Assembly (NCBI GenBank): GCA_018365265.1 | Contig: JAGZKI010000009.1 | Coordinates: forward strand, 1 to 48,083 | Direction of reading: 5' to 3' | Origin: Streptococcus parasanguinis | Lineage (GTDB): Bacteria > Bacillota > Bacilli > Lactobacillales > Streptococcaceae | Length of the DNA stretch: 48,083 nt | Shown here: positions 39,527 through 47,986 of the stretch, piece after piece | Numbering within the stretch: position 1 is the first letter of the stretch | Layout: each line of letters opens with the position of its first letter | Notes under the pieces: model-generated | The model's input: only the letters and a program-made list of their open reading frames with translations | What the model was told of the DNA's origin: nothing | Databases searched by the model: none | Translations under genes and position numbers: made by a program

Positions 39527-41470
39527 TTAATACTTGCCCAATTCCCGCAGACTGGTGTGATTTTCCTGAATGCGTCGGAACATCTTTTCCATATCTGACT
39601 TGGTAAAGTTAACCAAAACCGGACGGCCGTGGGGGCAGTTATAGGGGTTGTCACATTGGGATAGTTGGTAGATCAGATCGCGTGCAGAGTAATCGTCCAG
39701 GGTGTGGTTGGCCTTGATGGAGCGTTTGCAGGACATCATGATAGCCAACTCCGCCCGGTATTTCTTGATGGACACTTCCTTGGTCAAGAGGAGCATGTCA
39801 CACATTTCATAGATACCCGACTCGATCTCTTCTTCCTTCATCCAGATAGGGTGCTCCCGCAAGATCAACTGGTTGGCTCCGTACTCTTCTAAGTAGACGC
39901 CCACTTCTTCTAGAAGGTGCTTGCGCTGTTGCAGGCGGATCAGATCGTCTGCAGGAAACTCAAAGATATAAGGCACCAGCAGTTGTTGTTGACTACCGTC
40001 CACATCTCCGATGCTCTCCCGATATTCTTCGTATTTGACCCGTTCTTGGGCCGCATGTTGGTCGATGATATAGAGGCCCCCATTACCTTGGGCAAAGAGA
40101 TAGGTTCCATGCATCTGACCAAAATATTCCAACTCTGGGAAGGTCGAATGTTCTTCCCCATCCAACTTATCATAGGCCTTGTCTAGACTAGCCAGATCCA
40201 GCTCTGGGTGGTCCAGTTCATCATAAACCACAGCCTTTCTTTCCGCAAACTTGATCGCGCTTGTCGGTTTTTCTACTGGGTTTTCTTGGATTCTAGCTTC
40301 AGTAGCAGTCTCATCTGCTAGAGGCCGTTGAGGATCTGCCACTTCTGGTCGAAGTTTGAAATCTTGACTTTCTCGATCATAATAAAGACGGTTTTCTTTT
40401 AAAGGCAGGGTTGTCTGAACTGGCTTTTCTGCTCGACGAATGGTCGACTTGGCTAGATTTTCTAGAGCATCCGGAATTAGGTCCTGCTCTTTCAGAGCAT
40501 TCGCAATGGCTTGGGAAATCAAGGCCATCAGTTCTCGTTCTTTAGAAATGCGCACTTCTTGCTTGGTTGGGTGAACATTGACATCCGCTAAGTAAGGGTC
40601 GATCTGGATATGAATGACCGCGAGCGGGAAGCGACCCACCATGAGTTTACTACCATAGCCGTCTAAAATAGCCCGATTGAGCAAGAAATTCTTGATGTAA
40701 CGGCCGTTGATAAAGAGACTGATGTAATTGCGATTGGCACGAGTCAATTCAGGCAAAGACACAAAGCCCGTCACTTCAAAATCTAGGTCGCGATTTTCAA
40801 TGGCCACCATCTTCTTGGCAGACGACAGACCATAAACACCCGCAATCGCTTGCCGAAGATTGCCAGTCCCTGCTGTTTTAGTCATTTCTTTTCCATCATT
40901 GATTAAGGTGAAAGCAATCTCTGGATGGGCCAAACTCAAGCGGTTGAGAATATCCACGATATGGGACAGCTCTGCCTGCTGGCTTTTTAAATACTTGAGA
41001 CGAGCAGGGGTATTAAAAAAGAGATCTTCTACTGTAATCTTGGTCCCGACAGGGCTTGTCGCTGGCTCCAATTCCTCAATTTCACCACCCTTTGCAACCA
41101 ATTTGGTCCCGTGGGAAGCTCCTTCTTGAGCCGTTAAAACCGTTAGAATACTGACAGAAGCAATGGAAGGCATGGCCTCGCCACGAAAACCAAGCGTTCG
41201 AATACGAAAGAGATCCGCTTGATTCTTGATCTTACTGGTCGCATGTCGACGAAGGGCCAAAGCGACCTCATCATGCGCAATTCCTTCCCCATTGTCTGTG
41301 ATCCGAATCGACTTCAATCCTGCTTCTTCGATTTCAACGACGATCTGGCTAGCTCCAGCATCGATCGAGTTTTCAACCAATTCCTTGACCACACTAGCAG
41401 GTCGTTCAATTACTTCACCTGCCGCAATCTGGTTGGCTAGGACTTCTGGCAATTCAATAATCTGTGACAT
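39527..41470 (-). CDS. mutL: DNA mismatch repair protein MutL
   Basis: This GHKL ATPase works with MutS. It has 647 residues from MSQIIELPEV, supported by AAAGGAG; a longer in-frame extension crosses the promoter. ATPase motifs are present: VVKELVENSIDAGA, DNGEGI and TLGFRGEA. The linker (about 350-450) is followed by a C-terminal domain including DQHAAQER and CPHGRPV, the latter typical of MutL endonuclease forms. Confidence 0.97.
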   Translation of the reverse strand: MSQIIELPEVLANQIAAGEVIERPASVVKELVENSIDAGASQIVVEIEEAGLKSIRITDNGEGIAHDEVALALRRHATSKIKNQADLFRIRTLGFRGEAMPSIASVSILTVLTAQEGASHGTKLVAKGGEIEELEPATSPVGTKITVEDLFFNTPARLKYLKSQQAELSHIVDILNRLSLAHPEIAFTLINDGKEMTKTAGTGNLRQAIAGVYGLSSAKKMVAIENRDLDFEVTGFVSLPELTRANRNYISLFINGRYIKNFLLNRAILDGYGSKLMVGRFPLAVIHIQIDPYLADVNVHPTKQEVRISKERELMALISQAIANALKEQDLIPDALENLAKSTIRRAEKPVQTTLPLKENRLYYDRESQDFKLRPEVADPQRPLADETATEARIQENPVEKPTSAIKFAERKAVVYDELDHPELDLASLDKAYDKLDGEEHSTFPELEYFGQMHGTYLFAQGNGGLYIIDQHAAQERVKYEEYRESIGDVDGSQQQLLVPYIFEFPADDLIRLQQRKHLLEEVGVYLEEYGANQLILREHPIWMKEEEIESGIYEMCDMLLLTKEVSIKKYRAELAIMMSCKRSIKANHTLDDYSARDLIYQLSQCDNPYNCPHGRPVLVNFTKSDMEKMFRRIQENHTSLRELGKY

Positions 41471-41512
41471 AGCTACTCCTTTACCTATTTTTTCACCGAT
41501 ACACGTAGCTCT

Positions 41513-41521
41513 ATTATACCA
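41513..41521 (-). promoter_or_regulatory. mutL promoter
   Basis: TGGTATAAT on the minus strand (hexamer 41518-41513) is an extended -10, 43 nt before the ATG. No good -35 is visible. Confidence 0.6.
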
Positions 41522-41569
41522 CAGATCCACAGGACTCCCGTTCTTAAAAAACCATCTTCTTTCATAACA

Positions 41570-41604
41570 ACCGCATAGGCAAAGAAAACGACCACATAGA
41601 CAAA
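41570..41604 (+). promoter_or_regulatory. 21-bp-phased direct repeat, probable LytTR binding site
   Basis: ACCGCATAGGCAAA (41570-41583) and ACCACATAGACAAA (41591-41604) agree at 12 of 14 positions and start exactly 21 bp apart, two helical turns, as in ComE- and HdrR-type LytTR sites. The pair ends five bases before the -35 of the LytTR gene. Confidence 0.72.
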
Positions 41605-41609
41605 TTCCC

Positions 41610-41638
41610 TTGTCTTCCCTTTGGAAAAAGTGTTTAAT
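41610..41638 (+). promoter_or_regulatory. Promoter of the LytTR-DUF3021 operon
   Basis: -35 TTGTCT (41610-41615), 17 nt, -10 TTTAAT (41633-41638). Both hexamers are imperfect, as expected for an activator-dependent promoter. Confidence 0.55.
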
Positions 41639-41706
41639 AGTAGTGTAAAGAAGGAACCCTGCTAGCAAGTCAACTAACTTTACCAAAAGGAGAGAGAAAA
41701 CATATT

Positions 41707-42147
41707 ATGAAAATAAAAGTACACATTGATTCCCACTTCCAAGAAGAAGCGGTGACGATTACGGCACCTACACTATCTGCGAGTGTAGAACAAGTCCGTG
41801 ACTTTGTGGAAATGTTGGACCAAAAAGGGCGCTTACGTGCCAAAAAGGATGGGGAGGCTTACCTGATCGAAAGCCAGCTATTCCAACGTTTTTACATAGA
41901 AAATCGGCAAGTGATTGGTGAGACCATGACAGATCAGTTTATTCTGACTGGACCACTCTATCAGCTATCCGAAGACTTACCGACCTTCTTTCTCAAAATT
42001 TCCCAATCTGAAATTATTAATACCAAAGAAATCGATCACCTGCATTTTACCGGTAGCGGATCGGTTCAAATCTATCTCAAAAACGGGAATCTGACCTACT
42101 CCTCCCGTCGTTATTTAAAAGCCATTAAGGAGAAATTATCATGCTAA
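41707..42147 (+). CDS. LytTR DNA-binding regulator
   Basis: The 146 residues have no response-regulator receiver domain. The C-terminal half fits LytTR: FLKISQSEIINTKEIDHLHF, then VQIYLKNGNLTYSSRRYLKAIKEKL. AAAAGGAGAG precedes the ATG. It overlaps the DUF3021 gene by 7 bp. This is the layout of LytTR regulatory systems such as S. mutans HdrRM and BrsRM, in which the membrane protein restrains the regulator. Targets are not visible here beyond its own promoter. Confidence 0.88.
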   Translation: MKIKVHIDSHFQEEAVTITAPTLSASVEQVRDFVEMLDQKGRLRAKKDGEAYLIESQLFQRFYIENRQVIGETMTDQFILTGPLYQLSEDLPTFFLKISQSEIINTKEIDHLHFTGSGSVQIYLKNGNLTYSSRRYLKAIKEKLSC

Positions 42148-42596
42148 AACAATCATTTTCTGACGCCCTAAAAGGGATTCTCATCGGGCTCATCCTATCC
42201 ATCTTCTTTTCCTACCGTTTCTCACCAGAGTTGTACCTTCCCTTAAGTCCCAATTCTGCCGTTGGCCGCTGGATGTTCTTGCATCATGTTCATGGCTCAC
42301 TGGTCATGCTTTATTGCGTCCTCGTCTGGGGTGCGATTGGGGTCCTCTTCAGCTTGGGAAGTCTCCTCTTTCAAAAAGACTGGAGCCTCTTGCGCGCCAC
42401 TCTGAGCCACTACCTGCTCATGTTACTTGGTTTTATTCCTCTAGCTACCTTAGCCGGCTGGTTTCCAGCACGACTCGGATTTTACCTCTCGCTCATTGTC
42501 GAATTCACCCTCGTTTATGTGATCATCTGGTTGGTCTCCCATCATTTTTACAAAAAACAAGTCCAAGAAATCAATCAAAGCATTGCTAACCAGTAA
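42141..42596 (+). CDS. DUF3021 four-helix membrane protein (putative LytTR inhibitor)
   Basis: The 151 residues hold four hydrophobic helices (about 10-27, 50-75, 88-108, 112-135) and a short charged tail. This fits DUF3021, usually paired with a LytTR regulator. It probably holds the regulator inactive at the membrane until a signal arrives, by analogy with HdrM/BrsM. It is translated from an overlapping start. Confidence 0.82.
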   Translation: MLKQSFSDALKGILIGLILSIFFSYRFSPELYLPLSPNSAVGRWMFLHHVHGSLVMLYCVLVWGAIGVLFSLGSLLFQKDWSLLRATLSHYLLMLLGFIPLATLAGWFPARLGFYLSLIVEFTLVYVIIWLVSHHFYKKQVQEINQSIANQ

Positions 42597-42601
42597 GAGA
42601 A

Positions 42602-42632
42602 AAGATCCTCGCCGTCACGAGGATCTTCTTTT
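42602..42632. terminator. Bidirectional terminator between DUF3021 and mutS
   Basis: A perfect 10-bp stem, AAGATCCTCG/CGAGGATCTT (42602-42627) with a 6-nt loop, is flanked by A's and T's and serves the convergent genes. Confidence 0.85.
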
Positions 42633-45180
42633 ACAATTTCTTTTTCAATTCGGCGACTGCCATCATGACTTCCATGGGAGTCATATTGTAGAGATCCAGA
42701 TTCTTCAATTCTGTGATCACTGTATTTTCTGCCTCTTCCTCAAAGAGGGACATTTGTTCAGCAACCTGTGAAGGTACTTCCTTTTTAGGAGTTACATCCA
42801 CAAGCGGAATTTGCTGGGCTTGTCCTTCGAGCTTGGTCAAAATCGCATCCGCCCGCTTCAACAACTCTTCTGGTAAACCAGCGATCTTTGCTACATGAAT
42901 CCCATAGGACTTATCCGCTGGACCGGGTTCAATCTTGTGCAAGAATGTCACCTGACCATCTCGCTCTAAGGTCGCAACATGGACATTTTCCAAACGGGAC
43001 AGGCTCTCTGAGAGAGCTGTCAACTCATGGTAATGGGTCGCAAACAAGGTCTTAGCACCGGTACGATCGTGGATGTATTCGATAATGGACTGGGCAAGAG
43101 CCATTCCATCATAGGTTGCCGTTCCCCGTCCCAACTCATCAAATAAAATCAAGGACTGGGGCGTTGCCTTGCGAATAGCGTGATTGGCCTCCATCATCTC
43201 TACCATAAAGGTAGACTGACCCGATACCAGATCATCGGCAGCTCCGATCCGGGTATAAATCGCATCAAAGATTGGCAACTCAGCCTTTTGCGCTGGAACA
43301 TAGGAGCCAATTTGGGCAAGAATCACAATGATCGCCAATTGGCGCATATAGGTAGATTTCCCGCTCATATTTGGACCAGTAATCAGCTGAATGTCCCGTT
43401 CTTCATCCATAAAGATGCTATTAGGAATATAGGACTGGGCCCCCATCACTTTTTCAACAACCGGATGACGGCCTTTGTCGATCGCGATCCGTCTTTCTTC
43501 ATGGAAGAGCGGACGAATCAATTGTTGCGACTCAGCAACACTGGCTAAACTTTGTAAAACATCAACCGTCGCAATCGCTTGAGCCAACTCTTGCAGGCGC
43601 TGGATATACTTGCCAACTTCTTCACGAATCCGCATAAAAATCGTATATTCAAGATTAGCAGACTTCTCACGCGCCTCAAGCATATCCCCTTCGATGCGTG
43701 CCAATTCTTCCGTACCAAAGCGTTCTGAATTTTTCAAGGTCGCCTTGCGGAAAAAATGAGCAGGAACGTGGCTCAATTGAGAATTGGTGACATGGAAATA
43801 GTAGCCATCCTTCTTGTTGTAATCGATTTTTAGGCCTGTGATACCGCTGGCTTCGCGCTCCTTGGCTTCAATCTCTGCTATCCAACCAGTACCATCCCGA
43901 AGAACGACACGGTACTGATCCAATTGCTCGTCAAAACCTGTTCGGATGATATTTCCCTCTGTAATAACAGCAGACGCTTCCGGAGCAATAGCTGATGTAA
44001 TCAAGCGGTGCAATTCGGGAAGTTCATCCAAGCGTGCAATCAAGACATCCAAGACAGGATCCCCAATCCCCAGTAAGATCGACTTGATCGTTGGTACATG
44101 ACTCAGGGTGTCTCCTAGCTGCAAGAGATCCTTGGGATTGATCTTGCCAAAGGAAACCCGACTCGCTAAGCGTTCAATATCATAAACCCCTTTGAGGCTG
44201 TCAGTCAAATCGCTCCGTTCAAAGAAATGATCCATAAAGACCTGAATGACATCTTGACGTTCTTGGATCCGTTTCAAATCGACCAAGGGTTTCTGAATCC
44301 AGGACCGCAACAAACGGCCTCCCATGGCTGTCCTGGTTTCATCTAAATACCAATACAGGCTACCATGTTTCTTCCCAGTCCGAGCATTCTCCGTCAAATC
44401 AAGACTAGCCTTGGTCGCAAAGTCCATCTGCAAGAAATCACAAATCTCATAATGATGAGCTTTCTTAAGGTGGCTCAATTCCCGCATTTGTGTCTGATGG
44501 ATATACTGGAGAAGTTTTCCTGCCGTTTTCTTTTCTAGCTCACTCAGATCATCCCCTAAAAGTTGGACATCGTCAAGCACCGTCTCTACATGTGACAGCA
44601 AGAGATTCATCTGGCTTACAAAAACACGCTCTTCCTGTTCTGGTAACTCATAACCAAGGACCACCTCACGCGCCCGTAAATTGCGGATTTCTCCACAAAC
44701 CATAGTGAAGTCATTAAGGGTGGTCACCTGAAATTCCCCTGTTACTAGATCCATATAGGCTAGTCCATAATTAGTCCCTGATTGATCCAGAGCCACCAGA
44801 AAGTTATTCTCGCTGTCTGGTTTGGTAGAATCCACCACTGTCCCAGGTGTAATCACCTGTACCACTTCCCGCTTGACAACTCCCTTGGCTTCTTTGGGAT
44901 CTTCCATTTGTTCTGCAATCGCGACCTTATAGCCCTGTTCGATGAGAACATCAATATACTGCTGGGCCGAGTGGTAGGGAACACCGGCCATGGGAATCGG
45001 ATGCTCTGCATTTTTATTCCGTGAAGTTAAGGAAATCTCTAAAATTTGAGCTGCATTCACTGCATCTTCATAAAATAATTCGTAAAAATCTCCCATTCGA
45101 AACAGCAAAAAAGCATCTGGATAGTCTTTTTTGATGTCTAGATACTGTTGCATACCAGGGGATATTTTTTCTACTGTCAT
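42631..45180 (-). CDS. mutS: DNA mismatch repair protein MutS
   Basis: It recognises mismatches. The 849 residues show the mismatch-binding segment FRMGDFYELF (Phe-X-Glu motif), Walker A (GPNMSGKSTYMRQ), LFDELGRGTATYDG and ATHYHEL. It follows argR on the same strand. The ribosome site before its ATG is weak (AAGGA at about 10 nt), and a 20-codon ORF with a strong site ends six bases before it. Confidence 0.98.
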   Translation of the reverse strand: MTVEKISPGMQQYLDIKKDYPDAFLLFRMGDFYELFYEDAVNAAQILEISLTSRNKNAEHPIPMAGVPYHSAQQYIDVLIEQGYKVAIAEQMEDPKEAKGVVKREVVQVITPGTVVDSTKPDSENNFLVALDQSGTNYGLAYMDLVTGEFQVTTLNDFTMVCGEIRNLRAREVVLGYELPEQEERVFVSQMNLLLSHVETVLDDVQLLGDDLSELEKKTAGKLLQYIHQTQMRELSHLKKAHHYEICDFLQMDFATKASLDLTENARTGKKHGSLYWYLDETRTAMGGRLLRSWIQKPLVDLKRIQERQDVIQVFMDHFFERSDLTDSLKGVYDIERLASRVSFGKINPKDLLQLGDTLSHVPTIKSILLGIGDPVLDVLIARLDELPELHRLITSAIAPEASAVITEGNIIRTGFDEQLDQYRVVLRDGTGWIAEIEAKEREASGITGLKIDYNKKDGYYFHVTNSQLSHVPAHFFRKATLKNSERFGTEELARIEGDMLEAREKSANLEYTIFMRIREEVGKYIQRLQELAQAIATVDVLQSLASVAESQQLIRPLFHEERRIAIDKGRHPVVEKVMGAQSYIPNSIFMDEERDIQLITGPNMSGKSTYMRQLAIIVILAQIGSYVPAQKAELPIFDAIYTRIGAADDLVSGQSTFMVEMMEANHAIRKATPQSLILFDELGRGTATYDGMALAQSIIEYIHDRTGAKTLFATHYHELTALSESLSRLENVHVATLERDGQVTFLHKIEPGPADKSYGIHVAKIAGLPEELLKRADAILTKLEGQAQQIPLVDVTPKKEVPSQVAEQMSLFEEEAENTVITELKNLDLYNMTPMEVMMAVAELKKKL

Positions 45181-45186
45181 ACTTCT

Positions 45187-45249
45187 TCATTCCTTACTGT
45201 TGCATTTCCTGATACAAGCTATAGATAAAAACAGGAGTAGATAGCTCAC
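45187..45249 (-). CDS. Possible 20-aa leader ORF before mutS
   Basis: AAAAGGAGG, six bases, then GTG opens a 20-codon frame (a hydrophobic YLLLFLSIAC core, then a polar tail). Its TGA is six bases before the mutS ATG. The ribosome site is stronger than that of mutS, so coupling is possible. It is too short for a coding test. Confidence 0.35.
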   Translation of the reverse strand: MSYLLLFLSIACIRKCNSKE

Positions 45250-45295
45250 TATCTTCCTCCTTTTGACATCTCTCTTTCTCTCCAACGGGGCTTGA

Positions 45296-45736
45296 TTACT
45301 GCATCATCCCTAAAATTTCATTTTGAATTTCAATGGCTGCCTCTTGGTCACGGCAGACAATCAAGAGGGTATTGGCCCCTGCTACTGTCCCCAAAATACG
45401 CTCATCTGACATTTCATCTACACCATTGGCCAAGAGAGCTGCTTCTCCTAGCTCTGTCCGCAAAACCAAAGTGAATTCTGCTCGTGAGACTGACTTGGCA
45501 TGGCTAGACAACATAATATAAATCTCTGCCACCTCAGGCTCATTTGGCAAAATATAATACAACTGGTCTTTTCGTTTCACCTTAACTAGACCCAGATCGC
45601 GCAAATCTCGTGACAGAGTTGTTTGCGTTACAGCAATGCCTTTTGCTTCTAATCGATCCTGAATCTCTTTTTGAGTCGACAATTTTTCATTTCGAATCAT
45701 TTGTTGAATCAAAAGGTGACGTTCTGTCTTTTTCAT
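45296..45736 (-). CDS. argR: Arginine repressor ArgR
   Basis: This arginine-responsive regulator has 146 residues. The N-terminal winged helix includes TTLSRDLRDLGLVKVK; the C-terminal arginine-binding domain includes GTVAGANTLLIVCRD. It is divergent from argS and upstream of mutS. Streptococci often have several ArgR/AhrC paralogues; this one is tied to argS. Confidence 0.94.
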   Translation of the reverse strand: MKKTERHLLIQQMIRNEKLSTQKEIQDRLEAKGIAVTQTTLSRDLRDLGLVKVKRKDQLYYILPNEPEVAEIYIMLSSHAKSVSRAEFTLVLRTELGEAALLANGVDEMSDERILGTVAGANTLLIVCRDQEAAIEIQNEILGMMQ

Positions 45737-45750
45737 TGGACCTCCACTTT

Positions 45751-45764
45751 TGAATAAATATACT
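45751..45764. promoter_or_regulatory. ARG-box-like site in argR upstream region
   Basis: TGAATAAATATACT resembles one arginine operator (TGAAT-A/T-rich-ATTCA) with one arm imperfect. It lies between the argR -10 (TATAAT, 45774-45769 minus) and the argR start, where binding could give autoregulation. Confidence 0.4.
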
Positions 45765-45768
45765 TTAA

Positions 45769-45813
45769 ATTATACCAAAAAAATTGAAAATTCGCTCGAA
45801 ATTGTGTTAAAAT
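45769..45813. promoter_or_regulatory. Divergent argR and argS promoters
   Basis: argR (minus): extended -10 TGGTATAAT, hexamer 45774-45769. argS (plus): -35 TTGAAA (45784-45789), 18 nt, extended -10 TGTTAAAAT with hexamer 45808-45813. The two promoters overlap back to back. Confidence 0.6.
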
Positions 45814-45840
45814 AATAGTTAAAAGGACTAAGGAGCTAAT

Positions 45841-47529
45841 ATGAACAATAAAGAACTCATTGCTAGTGAATTGGCCAAAGTGATTGACTCTCTTGACCAA
45901 GATGCTATTTTAAACTTGCTTGAACAACCAAAATCATCTGATCTTGGTGACATTGCTTTTCCAGCCTTCTCACTTGCAAAAGTGGAACGCAAGGCTCCTC
46001 AAGCAATCGCTGCAGATATTGCTGAAAAGATCGACCAAAGCGCCTTCGAAAAAGTCGTTGCAACTGGACCTTACGTGAACTTCTTCTTAGACAAATCTAA
46101 GATCTCTGATCAAGTAATCAAATCCGTCATCGAAGCAGGTGCAGACTACGGTCAACAAGACGAAGGTCATGGCCAAAACATTACCATCGACCTTTCAAGT
46201 CCAAATATCGCAAAACCATTCTCAGTTGGTCACTTGCGCTCAACCGTTATCGGGGATGCTCTTTCAAACATCTTCCGCAAAATGGGCTACAACACGATTA
46301 AAATCAACCACTTGGGGGACTGGGGTAAACAGTTCGGTCTCTTGATGGTAGCCTACAAAAAATGGGGTAGCAAGGAAGCTGTCGAAGCCAACCCAATCGA
46401 TGAATTGCTAAAACTTTACGTTCGGATCAACGCTGAAATCGAAAACGATCCTGAGCTTGATGAAGAAGGACGTCTCTGGTTCAAGAAACTGGAAGATGGG
46501 GATCCAGAAGCGACTGAGTTGTGGCAATGGTTCCGTGACGAAAGCTTGGTAGAATTCAACCGTATCTACAAACTCCTCGGTGTTGAATTTGACAGCTTAA
46601 ACGGAGAAGCTTTCTACAATGACAAGATGGATGAAGCTGTCCAAATCCTTGAAGACAAAGGCTTGTTGAAAGAGTCTAAGGGTGCTAGCATCGTTGAGTT
46701 GGATGATGTCAACCTTCCACCAGCTATGATTAAGAAATCAGACGGTGCCACTCTTTACATCACGCGTGATATCGCAACCGCTATCTACCGTGCACGGACT
46801 TACAACTTTGTGAAAAACATCTATGCTGTAGGTCAAGAACAATCCAACCACTTCCGTCAGTTGAAAGCTGTTTTGAAGAAAATGGGATTTGACTGGAGCG
46901 ACGATATGGTTCACGTTGACTTTGGTTTGGTGACAAAAAACCGCCAAAAATTGTCAACTCGTAAAGGAAATATCATCCTTCTCGAACCAACTCTTCAAGA
47001 AGCCATCTCTCGTGCCAAAGCGCAGATCGAAGAAAAGAACCCTGAACTTGAAAACAAGGAAGAAGTGGCACATGCAGTCGGTGTTGGTGCGGTTAAATTC
47101 TACGACTTGAAGACAGACCGTCGCAACGGTTATGACTTCGACCTCGAAGCCATGGTATCCTTCGAAGGAGAAACTGGACCTTACGTTCAATACGCTTACG
47201 CTCGTATCCAATCGATCCTTCGCAAAGCCAACTTCACACCATCTACAGATGCGACATACAGCTTGAGCGATCCTGAAAGCTGGGAAATCATCAAGCTTCT
47301 CCAAGACTTCTCTCGTGTTGTCAAACGTGCCGCTGAAAACTATGATCCATCCTTGATCGCAAAATATGCCATCAACTTGGCTCAAGCCTTCAACAAATAC
47401 TATGCACACACTCGTATCTTGGATGAAAGCCCAGAACGCGAAAGCCGTCTTGCTCTTAGCTACTCAACAGCAGTAGTCTTAAAAGAAGCCCTTCGCTTAC
47501 TTGGTGTCGATGCACCTGAGAAAATGTAA
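45841..47529 (+). CDS. argS: Arginyl-tRNA synthetase
   Basis: This class I synthetase charges tRNA-Arg. The 562 residues have an N-terminal tRNA-recognition domain (about 1-100), the HIGH-type motif as SVGH (128-131 in SPNIAKPFSVGHLRS), QKLSTRKGN in place of KMSKS, and a C-terminal anticodon-binding domain (FSRVVKRAAENYDPSLIAKYAINLAQAFNKYY). AGGAG precedes the ATG. Confidence 0.97.
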   Translation: MNNKELIASELAKVIDSLDQDAILNLLEQPKSSDLGDIAFPAFSLAKVERKAPQAIAADIAEKIDQSAFEKVVATGPYVNFFLDKSKISDQVIKSVIEAGADYGQQDEGHGQNITIDLSSPNIAKPFSVGHLRSTVIGDALSNIFRKMGYNTIKINHLGDWGKQFGLLMVAYKKWGSKEAVEANPIDELLKLYVRINAEIENDPELDEEGRLWFKKLEDGDPEATELWQWFRDESLVEFNRIYKLLGVEFDSLNGEAFYNDKMDEAVQILEDKGLLKESKGASIVELDDVNLPPAMIKKSDGATLYITRDIATAIYRARTYNFVKNIYAVGQEQSNHFRQLKAVLKKMGFDWSDDMVHVDFGLVTKNRQKLSTRKGNIILLEPTLQEAISRAKAQIEEKNPELENKEEVAHAVGVGAVKFYDLKTDRRNGYDFDLEAMVSFEGETGPYVQYAYARIQSILRKANFTPSTDATYSLSDPESWEIIKLLQDFSRVVKRAAENYDPSLIAKYAINLAQAFNKYYAHTRILDESPERESRLALSYSTAVVLKEALRLLGVDAPEKM

Positions 47530-47567
47530 TTTCTTATCTATGATGGATAAGTAGAACATCTCTTATG

Positions 47568-47621
47568 GGAGTGAGAGGAGAAACTAAATGCGATTCAATT
47601 TAGTTCTTTCTCACTCCTTTT
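47568..47621 (+). terminator. argS terminator
   Basis: A two-part hairpin: outer GGAGTGAGA/TCTCACTCC and inner AACTAAAT/ATTTAGTT, separated by a small internal loop, then TTTT. Confidence 0.75.
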
Positions 47622-47681
47622 CTCATGCCCAATGCCTTTCATTCTCTACATTTTCAGATCCTTTATATACAGGAGAAATCT

Positions 47682-47927
47682 ATGAATCAAACCGTTTACA
47701 TCTTAATCCTCATCAGTTTAGTGGTTCTCTTTTTATTTAACAAGTACGAAAGAGAAAAACTACAACGGCTCTTACAAGAGCAACTTTTGAAAGATCAAGC
47801 TTTCAAAGATAGCATCAAGGAAAAAATCCAAGAGACCGACAATATCAACGATGTCATCCATGTCATCAATAAAGACTATCGATTAGGGCTCCTACTTGCT
47901 AAAGAAATCACAGAAAAATTAAAATAA
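47682..47927 (+). CDS. Small single-helix membrane protein
   Basis: The 81 residues start at MNQTVYILILIS, with AGGAG six bases upstream. One membrane helix (about 4-20) is followed by a charged helical region rich in Lys, Glu and Gln that may form a coiled coil (EREKLQRLLQEQLLKDQAF), ending in ITEKLK. I do not recognise a family. A strong terminator follows. Confidence 0.72.
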   Translation: MNQTVYILILISLVVLFLFNKYEREKLQRLLQEQLLKDQAFKDSIKEKIQETDNINDVIHVINKDYRLGLLLAKEITEKLK

Positions 47928-47930
47928 GCC

Positions 47931-47969
47931 ATAGAAGAGGAGTCATATAAAATGTGACTCCTCTTCTAT
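47931..47969. terminator. Strong hairpin after the small membrane protein
   Basis: A perfect 15-bp stem, ATAGAAGAGGAGTCA/TGACTCCTCTTCTAT (47931-47945 and 47955-47969). The T run is poor, so termination strength is uncertain. Confidence 0.65.
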
Positions 47970-47986
47970 TCAGTCGCAACAAATAA

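Noticed and set aside
41581..41597. CcpA-like site between the LytTR direct repeats
   Set aside because: AAGAAAACGACCACAT differs from the cre consensus at three positions, and the phased direct repeat explains the sequence better.
41471..41686. N-terminal extension of MutL by 72 residues
   Set aside because: The extension crosses the mutL promoter and is rich in Cys and Arg, unlike MutL. MSQIIELPEV is the standard start and has AAAGGAG before it.
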